Assembly (NCBI GenBank): GCA_015061815.1
Contig: SUVW01000010.1
Location: 27,713-91,712, forward strand
DNA: 64,000 nucleotides
Direction of reading: 5' to 3'
DNA from: Lentisphaerota bacterium
GTDB lineage: Bacteria; Verrucomicrobiota; Lentisphaeria; Victivallales; Victivallaceae
Of the stretch, positions 1 through 9,932 are shown piece after piece; positions within the stretch are counted from its first letter, which is position 1; each line of letters begins with the position of its first letter. A model generated the notes under the pieces. It made no database searches. It saw only the letters and a program-made list of their open reading frames with translations, and was not told the origin of the DNA. The position numbers were made by a program, and so were the translations under genes.

Positions 1-226
1 GAATTTCCAGACGGTTCTGTTTTCCCAATTCGCTCATCCGGTCGACAAAAGCGGTGAACGGGGCATTGATCCGGTCGATCTCCACCAGCATTATCATGGA
101 AAAGTACTCCTGCAGTACAGTCTGGGATATATCTACGATATTGACTTCATATTCGGCACAAACGGCACTGACTTTGGCGATGATGCCGACGGCATCACAA
201 CCGGTAACACTGATAACAGCTTTCAT
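1..226 (-). CDS. ACT domain-containing protein (3' part cut by window edge)
   Basis: Minus-strand reading MKAVISVTGCDAVGIIAKVSAVCAEYEVNIVDISQTVLQEYFSMIMLVEI... from ATG at 226, preceded by a GGAG-type RBS; typical ACT (UPF0237-like) pattern. Confidence 0.8.
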   Translation of the reverse strand, partial: MKAVISVTGCDAVGIIAKVSAVCAEYEVNIVDISQTVLQEYFSMIMLVEIDRINAPFTAFVDRMSELGKQNRLEI

Positions 227-305
227 CAGGAGGATTCCTCTCTTGCTTTTCTTTCATCTGACGGTTGACGGGACAATTGTTTAATATATCTCCGGCGGGG
301 AAATT

Positions 306-1691
306 TTACAAGGTCAGATCGTGAGCAAAAATGCTCAATGAATTATCTCTTGCCCCCATGATCACAACGACATCTCCGGCAGCGGCCTCTTTCTGAATAA
401 AAGTTTTAAGTTTTTCCCGGTCACTCAATTCCAGATAACACTCCGGGCGGGCACTGGCCTGCTGCCATGAATGACAGACATCACAGCTGTGTGGAGAAAA
501 ACTGGAGGTGCCTCCGGCATAGAATGGTTCCATAAGAATAAAGATATCATCTTTGCGGAGGAATGCTTCAAGCTTCTCAAAGAGAGCTTTTTCCATAAAT
601 CCGAATGGCTTGTATCCATGCGGCTGAAAGACTGCCAGCAGCCGCCCCCGGGCAGATTCCCGCATGCCGGACAGACAGGAAATGATCTTTTCCGGATTGT
701 GGGCATAATCATCATAAACCATTGCTCCGGAAGGAGTTTTTCCGGCAAAATCATTACGCCGCCAAACCCCGCCGAAACGGGATAAGGCCCCGATGACACT
801 GTTTTTCTCAAATCCCAGCATTTCGGCCAGTCCCAAAATGGCAAGCGCATTGAGGGCCACATGTCTGCCGATGGCGGGCAAGGTAAGCAGTGTGCCGTCG
901 GCACAACGTGCCATCGGCGGTTCTCCGGGCAGATACTCCTGAAGGGTCAAAGCTTTTTCGCTGCCGTTTTCAGCGTCGAATATCCGGATCTGCAGATGTT
1001 CCGGTATCCGGTCGGCCAGAGCATCGGCCACCTGCCGCGAAAGGATTGCACCGCGCCGGATATTTTTCAGGAACTCCCCGAAAACCCGCGCTAATTCATC
1101 CTGTTCATAATGATCGGTACCGATGTTGAGGATCACGGCATAATCCGCCCCGTAAGCCAGCAGACTTTTATCGCTTTCATCGGCTTCAAAGACCAGATAT
1201 TTGCCCTTTCCGGCCCGGTAATTCCCGGCGTTGTCACTTCTCCGGTAACTTTTGGACAATGCTCCGGAGATCATTTCCGGATCAGCCCCCATATTATCCA
1301 GAGTTTCGGTCAGATGGGCGGTCACTGAACTTTTCCCGCAGCTTCCGGTCACAGCGATGGTTGTTTTGCCGGAATTTTCAAGCAGGAGCCGCAGAAATTC
1401 CGACCGGTGCATCCGGGGGATGTTTCCGGCGGCCAGCAAATCCGGATTATCCTCTTCGATGGCAGTGCTGTAAATCAGAGCATCCGGCAGTTCTCCTGAA
1501 GCAAAACGGGAACCATCCTGCGGAAAAATCTGCACTCCCTGTGCCCGCAAAGCCGATATCAGCGGGGCATTTTCCGGCTTATCCGCCCCCCGGTCACTGC
1601 CGCTGACCTGCCAGCCGCATTCGGCGGCCCCGGCGGCCAGGGCACTCATGCCGATACCGCCGACTCCGATAAAATGAAAACTTTTCATCAA
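306..1691 (-). CDS. murC: UDP-N-acetylmuramate--L-alanine ligase (MurC)
   Basis: HFIGVGGIGMSALA N-terminus, TGSCGKSSVTA ATP-binding loop, DDYAHNPEKI motif. Confidence 0.88.
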   Translation of the reverse strand: MMKSFHFIGVGGIGMSALAAGAAECGWQVSGSDRGADKPENAPLISALRAQGVQIFPQDGSRFASGELPDALIYSTAIEEDNPDLLAAGNIPRMHRSEFLRLLLENSGKTTIAVTGSCGKSSVTAHLTETLDNMGADPEMISGALSKSYRRSDNAGNYRAGKGKYLVFEADESDKSLLAYGADYAVILNIGTDHYEQDELARVFGEFLKNIRRGAILSRQVADALADRIPEHLQIRIFDAENGSEKALTLQEYLPGEPPMARCADGTLLTLPAIGRHVALNALAILGLAEMLGFEKNSVIGALSRFGGVWRRNDFAGKTPSGAMVYDDYAHNPEKIISCLSGMRESARGRLLAVFQPHGYKPFGFMEKALFEKLEAFLRKDDIFILMEPFYAGGTSSFSPHSCDVCHSWQQASARPECYLELSDREKLKTFIQKEAAAGDVVVIMGARDNSLSIFAHDLTL

Positions 1692-1782
1692 TATTTATCT
1701 CCGGAAGTTAAAAAACCATTTGCTTTTAAGCGTTTTTCATACTATACTAAACAAAAGACGATTTTTCAAGAGATTTTTTGCC

Positions 1783-2544
1783 ATGAATATCAATTTTGCC
1801 GGATTGGAGATCGCCGGGGAGAGCAATGCCGGACCTGTCCGTCACCATAATGAAGACAATTTTCTGATCTATGCTCCTCCTGGCGGCAGTGCTGTGCTGG
1901 CAGCGGTCGCCGACGGTATCGGCGGCCACAGCCGGGGAGAGGTGGCCAGTTACATCTGCTGCCGGGAATTGCTTGCTGCGGCCAGAGAGGTGGACAGCAG
2001 CCGGTGGGATGCCGGTTTTCTGCGTTCGGCACTGACTTATGCCAACGACCGGATATTTGACTTCAACTTCAATGGCCGCCGGGTAAAACCGATGGGCTGT
2101 ACGGTCGCGGCGGCAATATTTACGCTCCGGGAGGTCATCTGCGCCTATGCCGGTGACAGCCGCATATACGAATTTTACCGCACCGCCGGCCGTAAACCTC
2201 TGCGGCAGTTATCCGTTGACCACCGGCCGGAAGGATACGATGAGATGCGCAAAACCGGCCGTCTGCAGCACACAAGTTTTGTTTCCCGTTCACTGGGGAC
2301 AGCCAAATATCTGAATCTGGATATGCAAACCGTCGCCCGGATGCCGGAAGCAAGATATATTTTGTGTTCCGACGGGCTGTACAACCGGCAGCCGGAACAG
2401 CTGCTTTCCGGGGTTCTCGGCGGTGATGATTTCTCCCCCCGTAAAGCGGTCAACCGGTTGATCCGGGGCGCACTGCTGGCCGGAGAAAAGGATAATATCA
2501 CCATTATATGCGCCGCTTCAGCGGCATTGAAAAAGGAAATTTGA
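1783..2544 (+). CDS. PP2C-family serine/threonine protein phosphatase
   Basis: RHHNEDNFLIY, VADGIGGHSRGEVAS, GDSRIYEF, CSDGLYN motifs; ATG at 1783 preferred over ORF start. Confidence 0.85.
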   Translation: MNINFAGLEIAGESNAGPVRHHNEDNFLIYAPPGGSAVLAAVADGIGGHSRGEVASYICCRELLAAAREVDSSRWDAGFLRSALTYANDRIFDFNFNGRRVKPMGCTVAAAIFTLREVICAYAGDSRIYEFYRTAGRKPLRQLSVDHRPEGYDEMRKTGRLQHTSFVSRSLGTAKYLNLDMQTVARMPEARYILCSDGLYNRQPEQLLSGVLGGDDFSPRKAVNRLIRGALLAGEKDNITIICAASAALKKEI

Positions 2545-2546
2545 TC

Positions 2547-3506
2547 ATGCCGCTGCTCGAAGTGAAAAATCTTTCTGTCCGTTACAAAGTACGCTCCGCC
2601 TGGTTCCGCAAACCCCGTTATCTTCAGGCGGTGAATGATGTGTCGTTTTCTCTGGAAAGAGGCGAAACCCTCGGCCTGGTCGGAGAATCCGGCTGCGGGA
2701 AAAGCACTCTGGGCAAAGCTCTGGTGAAACTGGAAACTCCCTGTGCCGGGGAGATACTGCTGGACGGCAAAGACCTGATCCGCGCCAAAGGACACGAACT
2801 CAAGCAGATGCGCAAACAATTCCAGATGATCTTTCAGGACCCTTACGGTTCACTCAACCCCCGTTTGTCAATATTTTCCTCTCTGGATGAAGTGATCTCC
2901 ATGCACAACCGCCTGCCGGGCTCCCGGCGGCGGGAGAAGGCGGCAGAACTGCTGGAAATGGTCGGTCTGACTGCAGAAGCATTGAACCGTTACCCGCACC
3001 AGTTTTCCGGAGGGCAAAGACAACGCATCGGCATCGCCCGCGCTCTGGCCGCCAATCCGGATTTCATCGTTGCGGATGAACCGGTTTCCGCACTGGATGT
3101 CAGTGTTCAGGCGGCGATCGTCAATTTATTGCAGGAAATTCAGGAAAAACGGCACACTTCATTTCTGTTTATCGCACACGATCTGGCGGTGGTCGAACAT
3201 ATTTCTGCCCGCATTCTGGTCATGTATCTGGGCAATATCGTTGAATGTGCCCCCGCAAGAGAACTGGTTTCATCCCCGCGTCACCCCTACACTCAAGCTC
3301 TGCTGTCTGCGGTCCCGTCACCGGGAAAAGGTCTGCAGAACCGTATCCGCCTGACCGGCGATGTCCCCTCACCGCTGGCTCCGCCATCCGGATGTCCTTT
3401 CCATGAACGCTGTCCCTTTGCCCGGGAACGCTGCAAAGTGGAAAAACCGCCGGTAACAGTCATCAATGACGGCGGGAGGAGCTTTGCCTGCTGGTATCCC
3501 CGGTGA
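2547..3506 (+). CDS. Oligopeptide/dipeptide ABC transporter ATP-binding protein (OppF/DppF-like)
   Basis: Walker A GESGCGKST, signature FSGGQRQR, Walker B, C-terminal CPFHERCPFA oligopeptide-type motif. Confidence 0.9.
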   Translation: MPLLEVKNLSVRYKVRSAWFRKPRYLQAVNDVSFSLERGETLGLVGESGCGKSTLGKALVKLETPCAGEILLDGKDLIRAKGHELKQMRKQFQMIFQDPYGSLNPRLSIFSSLDEVISMHNRLPGSRRREKAAELLEMVGLTAEALNRYPHQFSGGQRQRIGIARALAANPDFIVADEPVSALDVSVQAAIVNLLQEIQEKRHTSFLFIAHDLAVVEHISARILVMYLGNIVECAPARELVSSPRHPYTQALLSAVPSPGKGLQNRIRLTGDVPSPLAPPSGCPFHERCPFARERCKVEKPPVTVINDGGRSFACWYPR

Positions 3507-4225
3507 ACACCGCTGAATGTTTCATTATCGACATGCACCGGTTGCCGCAAACGATTACGTGATCCAGCAGGGTGATGGATAATTCCTGCAGGATACTTTT
3601 CATAACTATCGTATTGCGGATATCTGTCATGGAAGGGATTATTTCTTTCAGGTGATTATGCGATATAATCACCTGCCGGACTGTCCGGCAGGTGATTATG
3701 CGATATAATCACCTGCCGGACTGTCCGGCAGGCCAAAAGCCGGTGGACCAACTCCCGCCGGTTTGCAGACACAGCGTTAAGAGTACCGGGGAATGTCAGT
3801 ACATCCAGCAGCCGGTAATCTTTATCCAGCAGAAGCAGCTTCAACTCCTCCTCACTGCAGGAAGCAAAAGAAGTGACCAGATATCGCCGCAACGTATCCG
3901 GACTTTTCAGCACCGGTTTTTCCGTCAGTTCCTGAGTCATAAATTCCAATCCCAGTTCCCGGAACAGTTGGAAAAGTATTGCAGCCCCCGGACCGATACC
4001 GTCAGAATGGATAAGCTGTTCCACCGGAGCGGATAAAACTCCGCGCAGCGAACCGAAGCGCAGCAGCAGATTTTTAGCTGTCCCTTTCACATCGCGGCGG
4101 GGGATCGCATAAAAAAGCAGCAATTCCAATAATTCGTAATCAGCTAAAGCATTACGGCCAGCCCGGATAAAACGTTCTCTCAACCGTTCCCGGTGGCCAG
4201 AATGGGAACTTTTCATAGAAATCAA
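3463..4225 (-). pseudogene. radC: RadC/JAB-domain DNA repair protein, frameshifted by a 40-bp tandem duplication
   Basis: N-terminal ORF (3656..4225) stops after VRQVIISHNHLPDSPAGDYIA; C-terminal ORF (3463..3672) continues IISHNHLKEIIPSMTDIRNTIVMKSILQELSITLLDHVIV. Removing one 40-bp copy joins them in frame. Confidence 0.85.
3649..3732. repeat. 40-bp tandem duplication (2.1 copies) with internal palindromes
   Basis: ggtgattatgcgatataatcacctgccggactgtccggca at 3651-3690 is repeated exactly at 3691-3730. Confidence 0.97.
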
Positions 4226-6105
4226 ACTTCTGTTTTCGGGAAAAAGAAACAGAAAAGAGTTCCTTTTCCGACAGTACTGTCAAGCTGTATCCATCCCCGG
4301 TGATGGGTAACTGTCCCGTAGACCATCGCCAACCCCATCCCGGTACCCGAACCGACCGGTTTGGTGGTGAAAAACGGTTCAAAGATCCGTTTTCTGGTCT
4401 CCTCATCCATGCCGCTGCCGTTATCTCTGACTGCGAAAAAAATGTGATCTGCAGCAACCGCATCCGGATTATCCGACGGCGGTACAAATTTCAACGGAGC
4501 TGCCGTTGCGGCTCCGGCACTCAATTCCAGAATCCTTCCGCCCGGATTGCCGGCGGTAGCATCCAGAGCATTTATCAGCAGATTCAACACCACCTGCTGC
4601 ATCTGTATCATATCCCCCCGGATGATCAGCTCTCCCGGAGCAAAATCACAGCGGATATCCACATCCTGTCTGCGCAGCGGGTCGAGCAGGGAAATACTCT
4701 CATTAAGCAGATGCTTCACATCTATATCCACAACATTATACTTGCCTTTGCGGGCGAATCCGAGCAGCTGTGAAGTCAGTTTCCCGGCCTTTTCCGCAAT
4801 AGTTGAAATCTTTTTCAGGTGGCTGGAAACCTTTTCCGGATCTCCGGTATAAAGCATCGCCGCCACATCAGCATGGCCCATGATCGCATGAATACAGTTG
4901 TTGAAGTCATGGGCGACCCCTCCGGCGAGCATGCCCAGAGATTCCATACGGCGGGAGTGCATGAGCTGTTCGGTAAGCTCCTCCTTTTCCCGGGCCAGAG
5001 TGATCTCGCCGGTGATATCCCGGCCGACCAGCACCAGCAGCAGCCGTGCTTTCAACCGCACCGGAGAAAGAGAAGCCGACAAAATTTTTTCCTCGCCGCC
5101 GACATTTACCACGCAATTGAAATAAAGGGGACTTTCCACCGCCGCATGCAAATCCGCCGGAGGATCGACCTTGCCAAGCATATCAAAGAGGTTGCGCCCG
5201 ATAAGCGAAGAGAGATTGCGGACCCCGAAAATCTTGCCCGCCGAAATATTCACTTCCTGAATGCGCCCGTTCTCATCGGCCATCACCACCATTTCCGCCG
5301 TATGCCGCAAAATCAGATGATAGCGGTTTTCCCAACTGCTCAAATCATCTTCCAGCTCCTTGACCCGGCCGTAACTGCCGAAAAAGGCAAAGACAAAATC
5401 CCAGGTCCCGCTGCCGCTGTCGCTTGCTTCCCGGCCCAATACTGTCAGATAAAATGAGAGCAATCCGCCCATGACCGGAGTCGCCGCCAGCAAAGTCAGC
5501 ATCCCGTACAATGAAAAAACTCCGGTAGCCCCATTGAGCTTGTATAATATCACTTCCGGGATCATCCCCAGCAGAAGCGACAGAAAAAGTGCCGCGATCA
5601 CCCGCCAGGTACGCCAGATCCTGCGGGGCAAAGCACTGTAAAGCACCGGTATGGTGAAAAATGATATCAGATTGGATACTGCACTCAAATTCACCGAAGC
5701 CGTCCCTTCGGTAAGCACGATCATCACCACATCCCGCAACGCTCCCGGCGGCATATTCCGGCACTGCATTTTTATCAGCATCCCGAAGTAGATGTAGAGC
5801 AGAAACGAAACCATTATACCCAGCAGCAGCCGCTGGGCCTTGAGTACCCCCATTGTGATATAGACCATCAGAAATGCGGTCAGCAGCGGCAGAAAAACCG
5901 CGAACCGGGCAACATTGATCTGTCCTCCCCAGGGCAGAGGGGCATAGAGTTCAGCGGCACTCATCAATGTTCCGAAAAACATCACCGCCCCGAAAGTCAT
6001 GACCACCGGAGCAATACCGATACGTTCACGCTGATGGCACAACGCCGCCAGAATCACAAATATAAAAAGCAGTTCAAGAAAAGCTGTCGCTATCTGAAAA
6101 TCCAT
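4222..6105 (-). CDS. Membrane sensor histidine kinase (multi-TM N-terminus, PAS, HisKA, HATPase)
   Basis: Hydrophobic N-terminus, PAS-like segment, [21 protein letters not shown]-box, [37 protein letters not shown]. Confidence 0.9.
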   Translation of the reverse strand: MDFQIATAFLELLFIFVILAALCHQRERIGIAPVVMTFGAVMFFGTLMSAAELYAPLPWGGQINVARFAVFLPLLTAFLMVYITMGVLKAQRLLLGIMVSFLLYIYFGMLIKMQCRNMPPGALRDVVMIVLTEGTASVNLSAVSNLISFFTIPVLYSALPRRIWRTWRVIAALFLSLLLGMIPEVILYKLNGATGVFSLYGMLTLLAATPVMGGLLSFYLTVLGREASDSGSGTWDFVFAFFGSYGRVKELEDDLSSWENRYHLILRHTAEMVVMADENGRIQEVNISAGKIFGVRNLSSLIGRNLFDMLGKVDPPADLHAAVESPLYFNCVVNVGGEEKILSASLSPVRLKARLLLVLVGRDITGEITLAREKEELTEQLMHSRRMESLGMLAGGVAHDFNNCIHAIMGHADVAAMLYTGDPEKVSSHLKKISTIAEKAGKLTSQLLGFARKGKYNVVDIDVKHLLNESISLLDPLRRQDVDIRCDFAPGELIIRGDMIQMQQVVLNLLINALDATAGNPGGRILELSAGAATAAPLKFVPPSDNPDAVAADHIFFAVRDNGSGMDEETRKRIFEPFFTTKPVGSGTGMGLAMVYGTVTHHRGWIQLDSTVGKGTLFCFFFPKTEV

Positions 6106-6108
6106 AAT

Positions 6109-7023
6109 CTATCCTGCGGTAAAAAACTTCATTCCTTCCATCGCACCGAAACGTTTTTTCACAGTTACCGCTGCCGCCGCCGATTCATCCGCACTCTCAA
6201 AAAGAGCGAAAAGCGAAGGCCCGCTGCCGGATATCTGCACTGCCAGCGCACCATCGGCATACAACTGTTCCTTTATGATCTCCAACAGCGGAAACTTGCG
6301 GAATATCGCCGGAGCCAGATCGTTGATGCAAAACTCCTGCCAGTCAACGCTGCCGTTGACAAAGTTTTCTTCCGCCGACGGATCGTCAGCTCCGATAAGT
6401 TCCGCCGGCAAATGGGAGTATGCCCACTTCGCCGATACCGGAAATCCGGGATTGACGATCAATATATGCGGTATTTCCGGCAGTTTCCCGATGCTCCGGC
6501 AATACTCTCCGGCCCCGGTCACCCATGCGGCGCGACGGTGGAGAAAAAACGGCACATCCGCCCCCAGCGAGAATGCCAGCCGGGTCAGATTTTCCTCATC
6601 CAGAGCTGAATAATATTCATTGAGCAGTTTGAGCAATGCTCCGGCATCGGCACTGCCGCCGCCCAAACCGGCGGCCAGCGGAACTTTTTTTTCCAGCACC
6701 AGTTTCCATTCCGGTTTGATCCCGGCGGCTTGAGCGAAAGCCGTCCCGGCGCGCCAGAGCAGATTATTTTCATTGGCCAGTTCCGGAAATCCCGGACACT
6801 CCAGAGTCATTGATCCCTCTCCGCCGGTGACCTCAAGACGGTCACCGGGGTGATTGAGAAAAAGGAAGCAGCTGGACAGATCATGCATACCGTCCGGACG
6901 GCGTCCGGTGACTTTAAGATGCAGATTTATCTTGCTCCCGCACTCAATGCTCCTATGCCATTTCTTCGGGCGACCATGTGGGGAACTCAAATCCGTACTC
7001 CTTGTTGTAACGGCGCGCTTCAT
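6109..7023 (-). CDS. ispE: 4-diphosphocytidyl-2-C-methyl-D-erythritol kinase (IspE); start uncertain
   Basis: SKINLHLKVTGRRPDGMHDLSS, PLAAGLGGGSADAGALL GHMP motif, SGSGPSLFALF. ORF overlaps the upstream gene, so the true start is likely downstream of 7023. Confidence 0.88.
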   Translation of the reverse strand: MKRAVTTRSTDLSSPHGRPKKWHRSIECGSKINLHLKVTGRRPDGMHDLSSCFLFLNHPGDRLEVTGGEGSMTLECPGFPELANENNLLWRAGTAFAQAAGIKPEWKLVLEKKVPLAAGLGGGSADAGALLKLLNEYYSALDEENLTRLAFSLGADVPFFLHRRAAWVTGAGEYCRSIGKLPEIPHILIVNPGFPVSAKWAYSHLPAELIGADDPSAEENFVNGSVDWQEFCINDLAPAIFRKFPLLEIIKEQLYADGALAVQISGSGPSLFALFESADESAAAAVTVKKRFGAMEGMKFFTAG

Positions 7024-7969
7024 TTTCGATGGCCACAGCCACTTCCAGAGCTTTCAATCCCTGCCGTCCGGAAACGCGCGGCTGCTGAATCACTCCGGTT
7101 TCCCGGCTCTTCTGCACGGCGGAAATGAAATCTTCCAACTCCTCGGCCAGAGCATTTTTCTCATCCAATTCCACATCCTTGCGTGCCAGACTCAGTTTAT
7201 TCCGTTTAAGCACCATTCCGAAGTGCTGACCGTAATCCATTGAGATGTAGCTGTCTTTCTGGAAAACCCGGAAGCGGCGCATGGGGTTCTGACTGACCCG
7301 GCTGGCGGTCAAACTGGCGCAGCAGCCGTTGACAAATTTGATTCTGGCATTGACGATATCTTCGCTGCCGGAAAGCACCGGGATACCCACCACGTCGATC
7401 TTTTCGATCTCTGCATTGACCATGCGCAGAACCAGATCGATATCGTGGATCATCAGATCCAGCACCACGCTCACTTCCGTCCCCCGGCGGGGCATCCCGG
7501 GACGCGGCGGCGGATAAGCGGCCAGACGGTGAGCTTCAATGAAACGGGTGTTGTGGGCGTATTTTTCCAGAAAGTCCATTGCCGGATTGAAGCGTTCAAC
7601 ATGACCGACGCCAAATACACAGTTGTGTTTTTCGGCCGCCTCACACATGGCCCGGGCCTCATCAAGTTTGGCTGCGATTGGTTTTTCAACCAGCACATGT
7701 TTACCCATTTCAAGCAGCGGGATAGTGGTAACGGCATGATAATTGGCCGGAACAGCCACGCTTAAAGCGTCACATTCGGCGGCCAGATCCTGCCATCGGC
7801 TGAAAACCCGCAAATTGAATTCTTCACCGACTTTGCGGGCAGCTTCCTGCTGCACATCAAAAATACCAACCATTTCCGCATTCGGACTCTGGGCATACAA
7901 CCGGGCATGGTGACGGCCGAGAGCCCCGGTACCGATCACACCGACTTTCAATTTCGGCATATTTTCCAT
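6953..7969 (-). CDS. Gfo/Idh/MocA-family oxidoreductase
   Basis: KVGVIGTGALGRHHARLYAQ Rossmann motif, HVLVEKPIA motif. Confidence 0.9.
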   Translation of the reverse strand: MENMPKLKVGVIGTGALGRHHARLYAQSPNAEMVGIFDVQQEAARKVGEEFNLRVFSRWQDLAAECDALSVAVPANYHAVTTIPLLEMGKHVLVEKPIAAKLDEARAMCEAAEKHNCVFGVGHVERFNPAMDFLEKYAHNTRFIEAHRLAAYPPPRPGMPRRGTEVSVVLDLMIHDIDLVLRMVNAEIEKIDVVGIPVLSGSEDIVNARIKFVNGCCASLTASRVSQNPMRRFRVFQKDSYISMDYGQHFGMVLKRNKLSLARKDVELDEKNALAEELEDFISAVQKSRETGVIQQPRVSGRQGLKALEVAVAIENEARRYNKEYGFEFPTWSPEEMA

Positions 7970-8126
7970 AAAAACACCTTTTGGATAATTTTGTGATTTC
8001 CTCTGATATTTTGCTTTCAGAGGCGTTTTGTGATATTAATATACACCTTTTTTGCAAATAAATACAATCTATTTTGAAATTTTTGTGGCGATTTTATAAA
8101 AGTGCGCTATATTTATATAAAGAAAG

Positions 8127-8318
8127 TTATTGTTTCATTTGTGATGCATTCATGCCGTCGGTGGCGTACTGCGGGTGATTTCCCGGCAAATTTGCGGACG
8201 TTTTCGCGGTCGGGTACGTTTATGGTTGACAAATCATAATGTTTGTGATATGTTCTTGTGTCTGCTGTTATCGCAATCAGCGACTCTTGAATGCATGTTT
8301 CACAAAATTCGGGACATT
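8127..8318 (+). repeat. Promoter-bearing intergenic repeat, copy A (upstream of pyrH)
   Basis: Shares gttgacaaatcataatgt..gtgatat..tt, cgcaatcagcgact.ttgaatgca.gtttcacaaaatt.gggacatt with four other sites; 5' part gttattgtttcatttgtgatgcattcat matches copy F. Confidence 0.85.
8226..8254 (+). promoter_or_regulatory. Predicted sigma-70 promoter TTGACA-17-TATGTT
   Basis: -35 at 8226-8231, -10 at 8249-8254, 17-nt spacer. Confidence 0.75.
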
Positions 8319-8375
8319 AAAGATAATTGCAAAAGTAACACTGTTTTTTATATGATACAAAGTTCGGAGAAGATC

Positions 8376-9086
8376 ATGGAAAAATCCCTTTATTCCCGCG
8401 TATTGCTCAAATTGAGCGGTGAAACCCTCAACAATGCTTCCGGTACCGGCTATGATCCGGAAAGCTGCCGCTTTGTGGCCCAAAGAGTCAAAAGCCTGCT
8501 GGATGCGGGAGTGGAGGTCGCCATCGTCGTCGGTGCCGGAAATCTCTGGCGCGGTGCCGGTGCCGCCGGGGAAATGAACCGGGTCGATGCCGATAAGATG
8601 GGAATGCTCGCCACTGCCATGAATGCCATTACCATCAAAAATTACTGCAATGCCATCGGTATTCCGGTGCTGCTGCAATGCGCCATTCCCACCGGCGGCT
8701 TCCTGCCGGTTTACGACCGCGAAGCATCCATCCGGGCACTGGAATCAGGCAAACTGGTCGTCTTCGCCGGCGGTACCGGCAATCCCTTTTTCACCACCGA
8801 CACCGCCAGTGTCCTGCGGGCGTTGGAAACCGAATGCGATGCGGTATTCAAAGCAACAAAAGTTGACGGGATATATTCCGCAGATCCCAAAAAATTCCCG
8901 GATGCGGAGCGTTACGATGAATTGAGTTACGATGAAGCTCTCGACCACCGCCTCAAAGTGATGGATGCTTCAGCATTCTCACTCTGCCGCGACCATGCCC
9001 TGACCATTGTGGTCTTTGACTTTTTCACAGCGGATATCGACCGGATACTTGCCGGAGATACCTCCTGCGGCACGATCGTCCACTGA
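8376..9086 (+). CDS. pyrH: UMP kinase (uridylate kinase)
   Basis: RVLLKLSGETL, VVGAGNLWRG, MGMLATAMNAI, FAGGTGNPFFTTDTASVLRA, CGTIV C-terminus; ATG at 8376. Confidence 0.95.
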   Translation: MEKSLYSRVLLKLSGETLNNASGTGYDPESCRFVAQRVKSLLDAGVEVAIVVGAGNLWRGAGAAGEMNRVDADKMGMLATAMNAITIKNYCNAIGIPVLLQCAIPTGGFLPVYDREASIRALESGKLVVFAGGTGNPFFTTDTASVLRALETECDAVFKATKVDGIYSADPKKFPDAERYDELSYDEALDHRLKVMDASAFSLCRDHALTIVVFDFFTADIDRILAGDTSCGTIVH

Positions 9087-9107
9087 CCGCAAAAAAGGGG
9101 GAACAAA

Positions 9108-9932
9108 GTGAAAAATATCCATCCGACAGCCATTATCGCGCCGGGAGCTGTGATCGGAGAGAATGTTTCCATCGGAGCTTATTCGGTCATTGGTGAAGAT
9201 TGCGTTATCGGGGATAATTGTGTTATAGATGCTCATGTAAAAATCGCCGGCCACACCTCGCTGGGGCGGGATTGCCGTGTCTATTTCGGTGCGGTTGTCG
9301 GCGATGACCCGCAGGATCACCGCTTCAAACCCGGCGTGCTGTCGCACACCCGGATCGGTGACAGTGTGACTTTGCGTGAATATGTAACTATCCACCGGTC
9401 ACCTTTTGAAAACGGATTGACCGCCGTCGGTGACCGGACGCTGCTGATGGCCTTTGTCCATGTCGGCCATGATGCCCGGATCGGCAGAAATGTCACGGTG
9501 GCCAACAATTCGGTCTTTGCCGGACATGTTACTGTTGATGACGGAGCGGTGATATCTGCTTACGTGCTGGTCCACCAATTCTGCCGGATCGGTAAACTGG
9601 CCATGATCGGCGGACGGACGCTTGTCCGTCAGGATGTGCCGGATTTCTGCATGCTTTCGGAAGATAATACCGTTTGCGGCATGAATGTCGTCGGTTTGCG
9701 CCGCGCCGGATTCGATGATGAACGGCGTTTGCGGATAAAAAAGATCATCAAAACCTACTTTTTCCGCAAGTTGAACTCCGCCGGAGCTCTCGGACGGATC
9801 AAAGAGGAGTATCCGCAAGACCCGGATGCCGCCGGATTTATAGAGTTTGTTATCAACAGCAAACGGGGTATCATGCCGGGAAATCCGGCGATGGCTGCTC
9901 TGGGCAGCAATCCCGGAGAGGAGAAGTTATGA
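9108..9932 (+). CDS. lpxA: Acyl-ACP--UDP-N-acetylglucosamine O-acyltransferase
   Basis: IHPTAIIAPGAVIGENVSIGAYSVIGEDCVIGDN hexapeptide repeats; DPQDHRFKPG and VGHDARIGRNVTVANN LpxA motifs. Confidence 0.93.
   Translation: MKNIHPTAIIAPGAVIGENVSIGAYSVIGEDCVIGDNCVIDAHVKIAGHTSLGRDCRVYFGAVVGDDPQDHRFKPGVLSHTRIGDSVTLREYVTIHRSPFENGLTAVGDRTLLMAFVHVGHDARIGRNVTVANNSVFAGHVTVDDGAVISAYVLVHQFCRIGKLAMIGGRTLVRQDVPDFCMLSEDNTVCGMNVVGLRRAGFDDERRLRIKKIIKTYFFRKLNSAGALGRIKEEYPQDPDAAGFIEFVINSKRGIMPGNPAMAALGSNPGEEKL

Noticed and set aside
4300-6105. Long antisense ORFs opposite the histidine kinase (e.g. 4819..5457 +)
   Set aside because: Opposite a clear coding gene, no family motifs; expected from codon bias in this genome.
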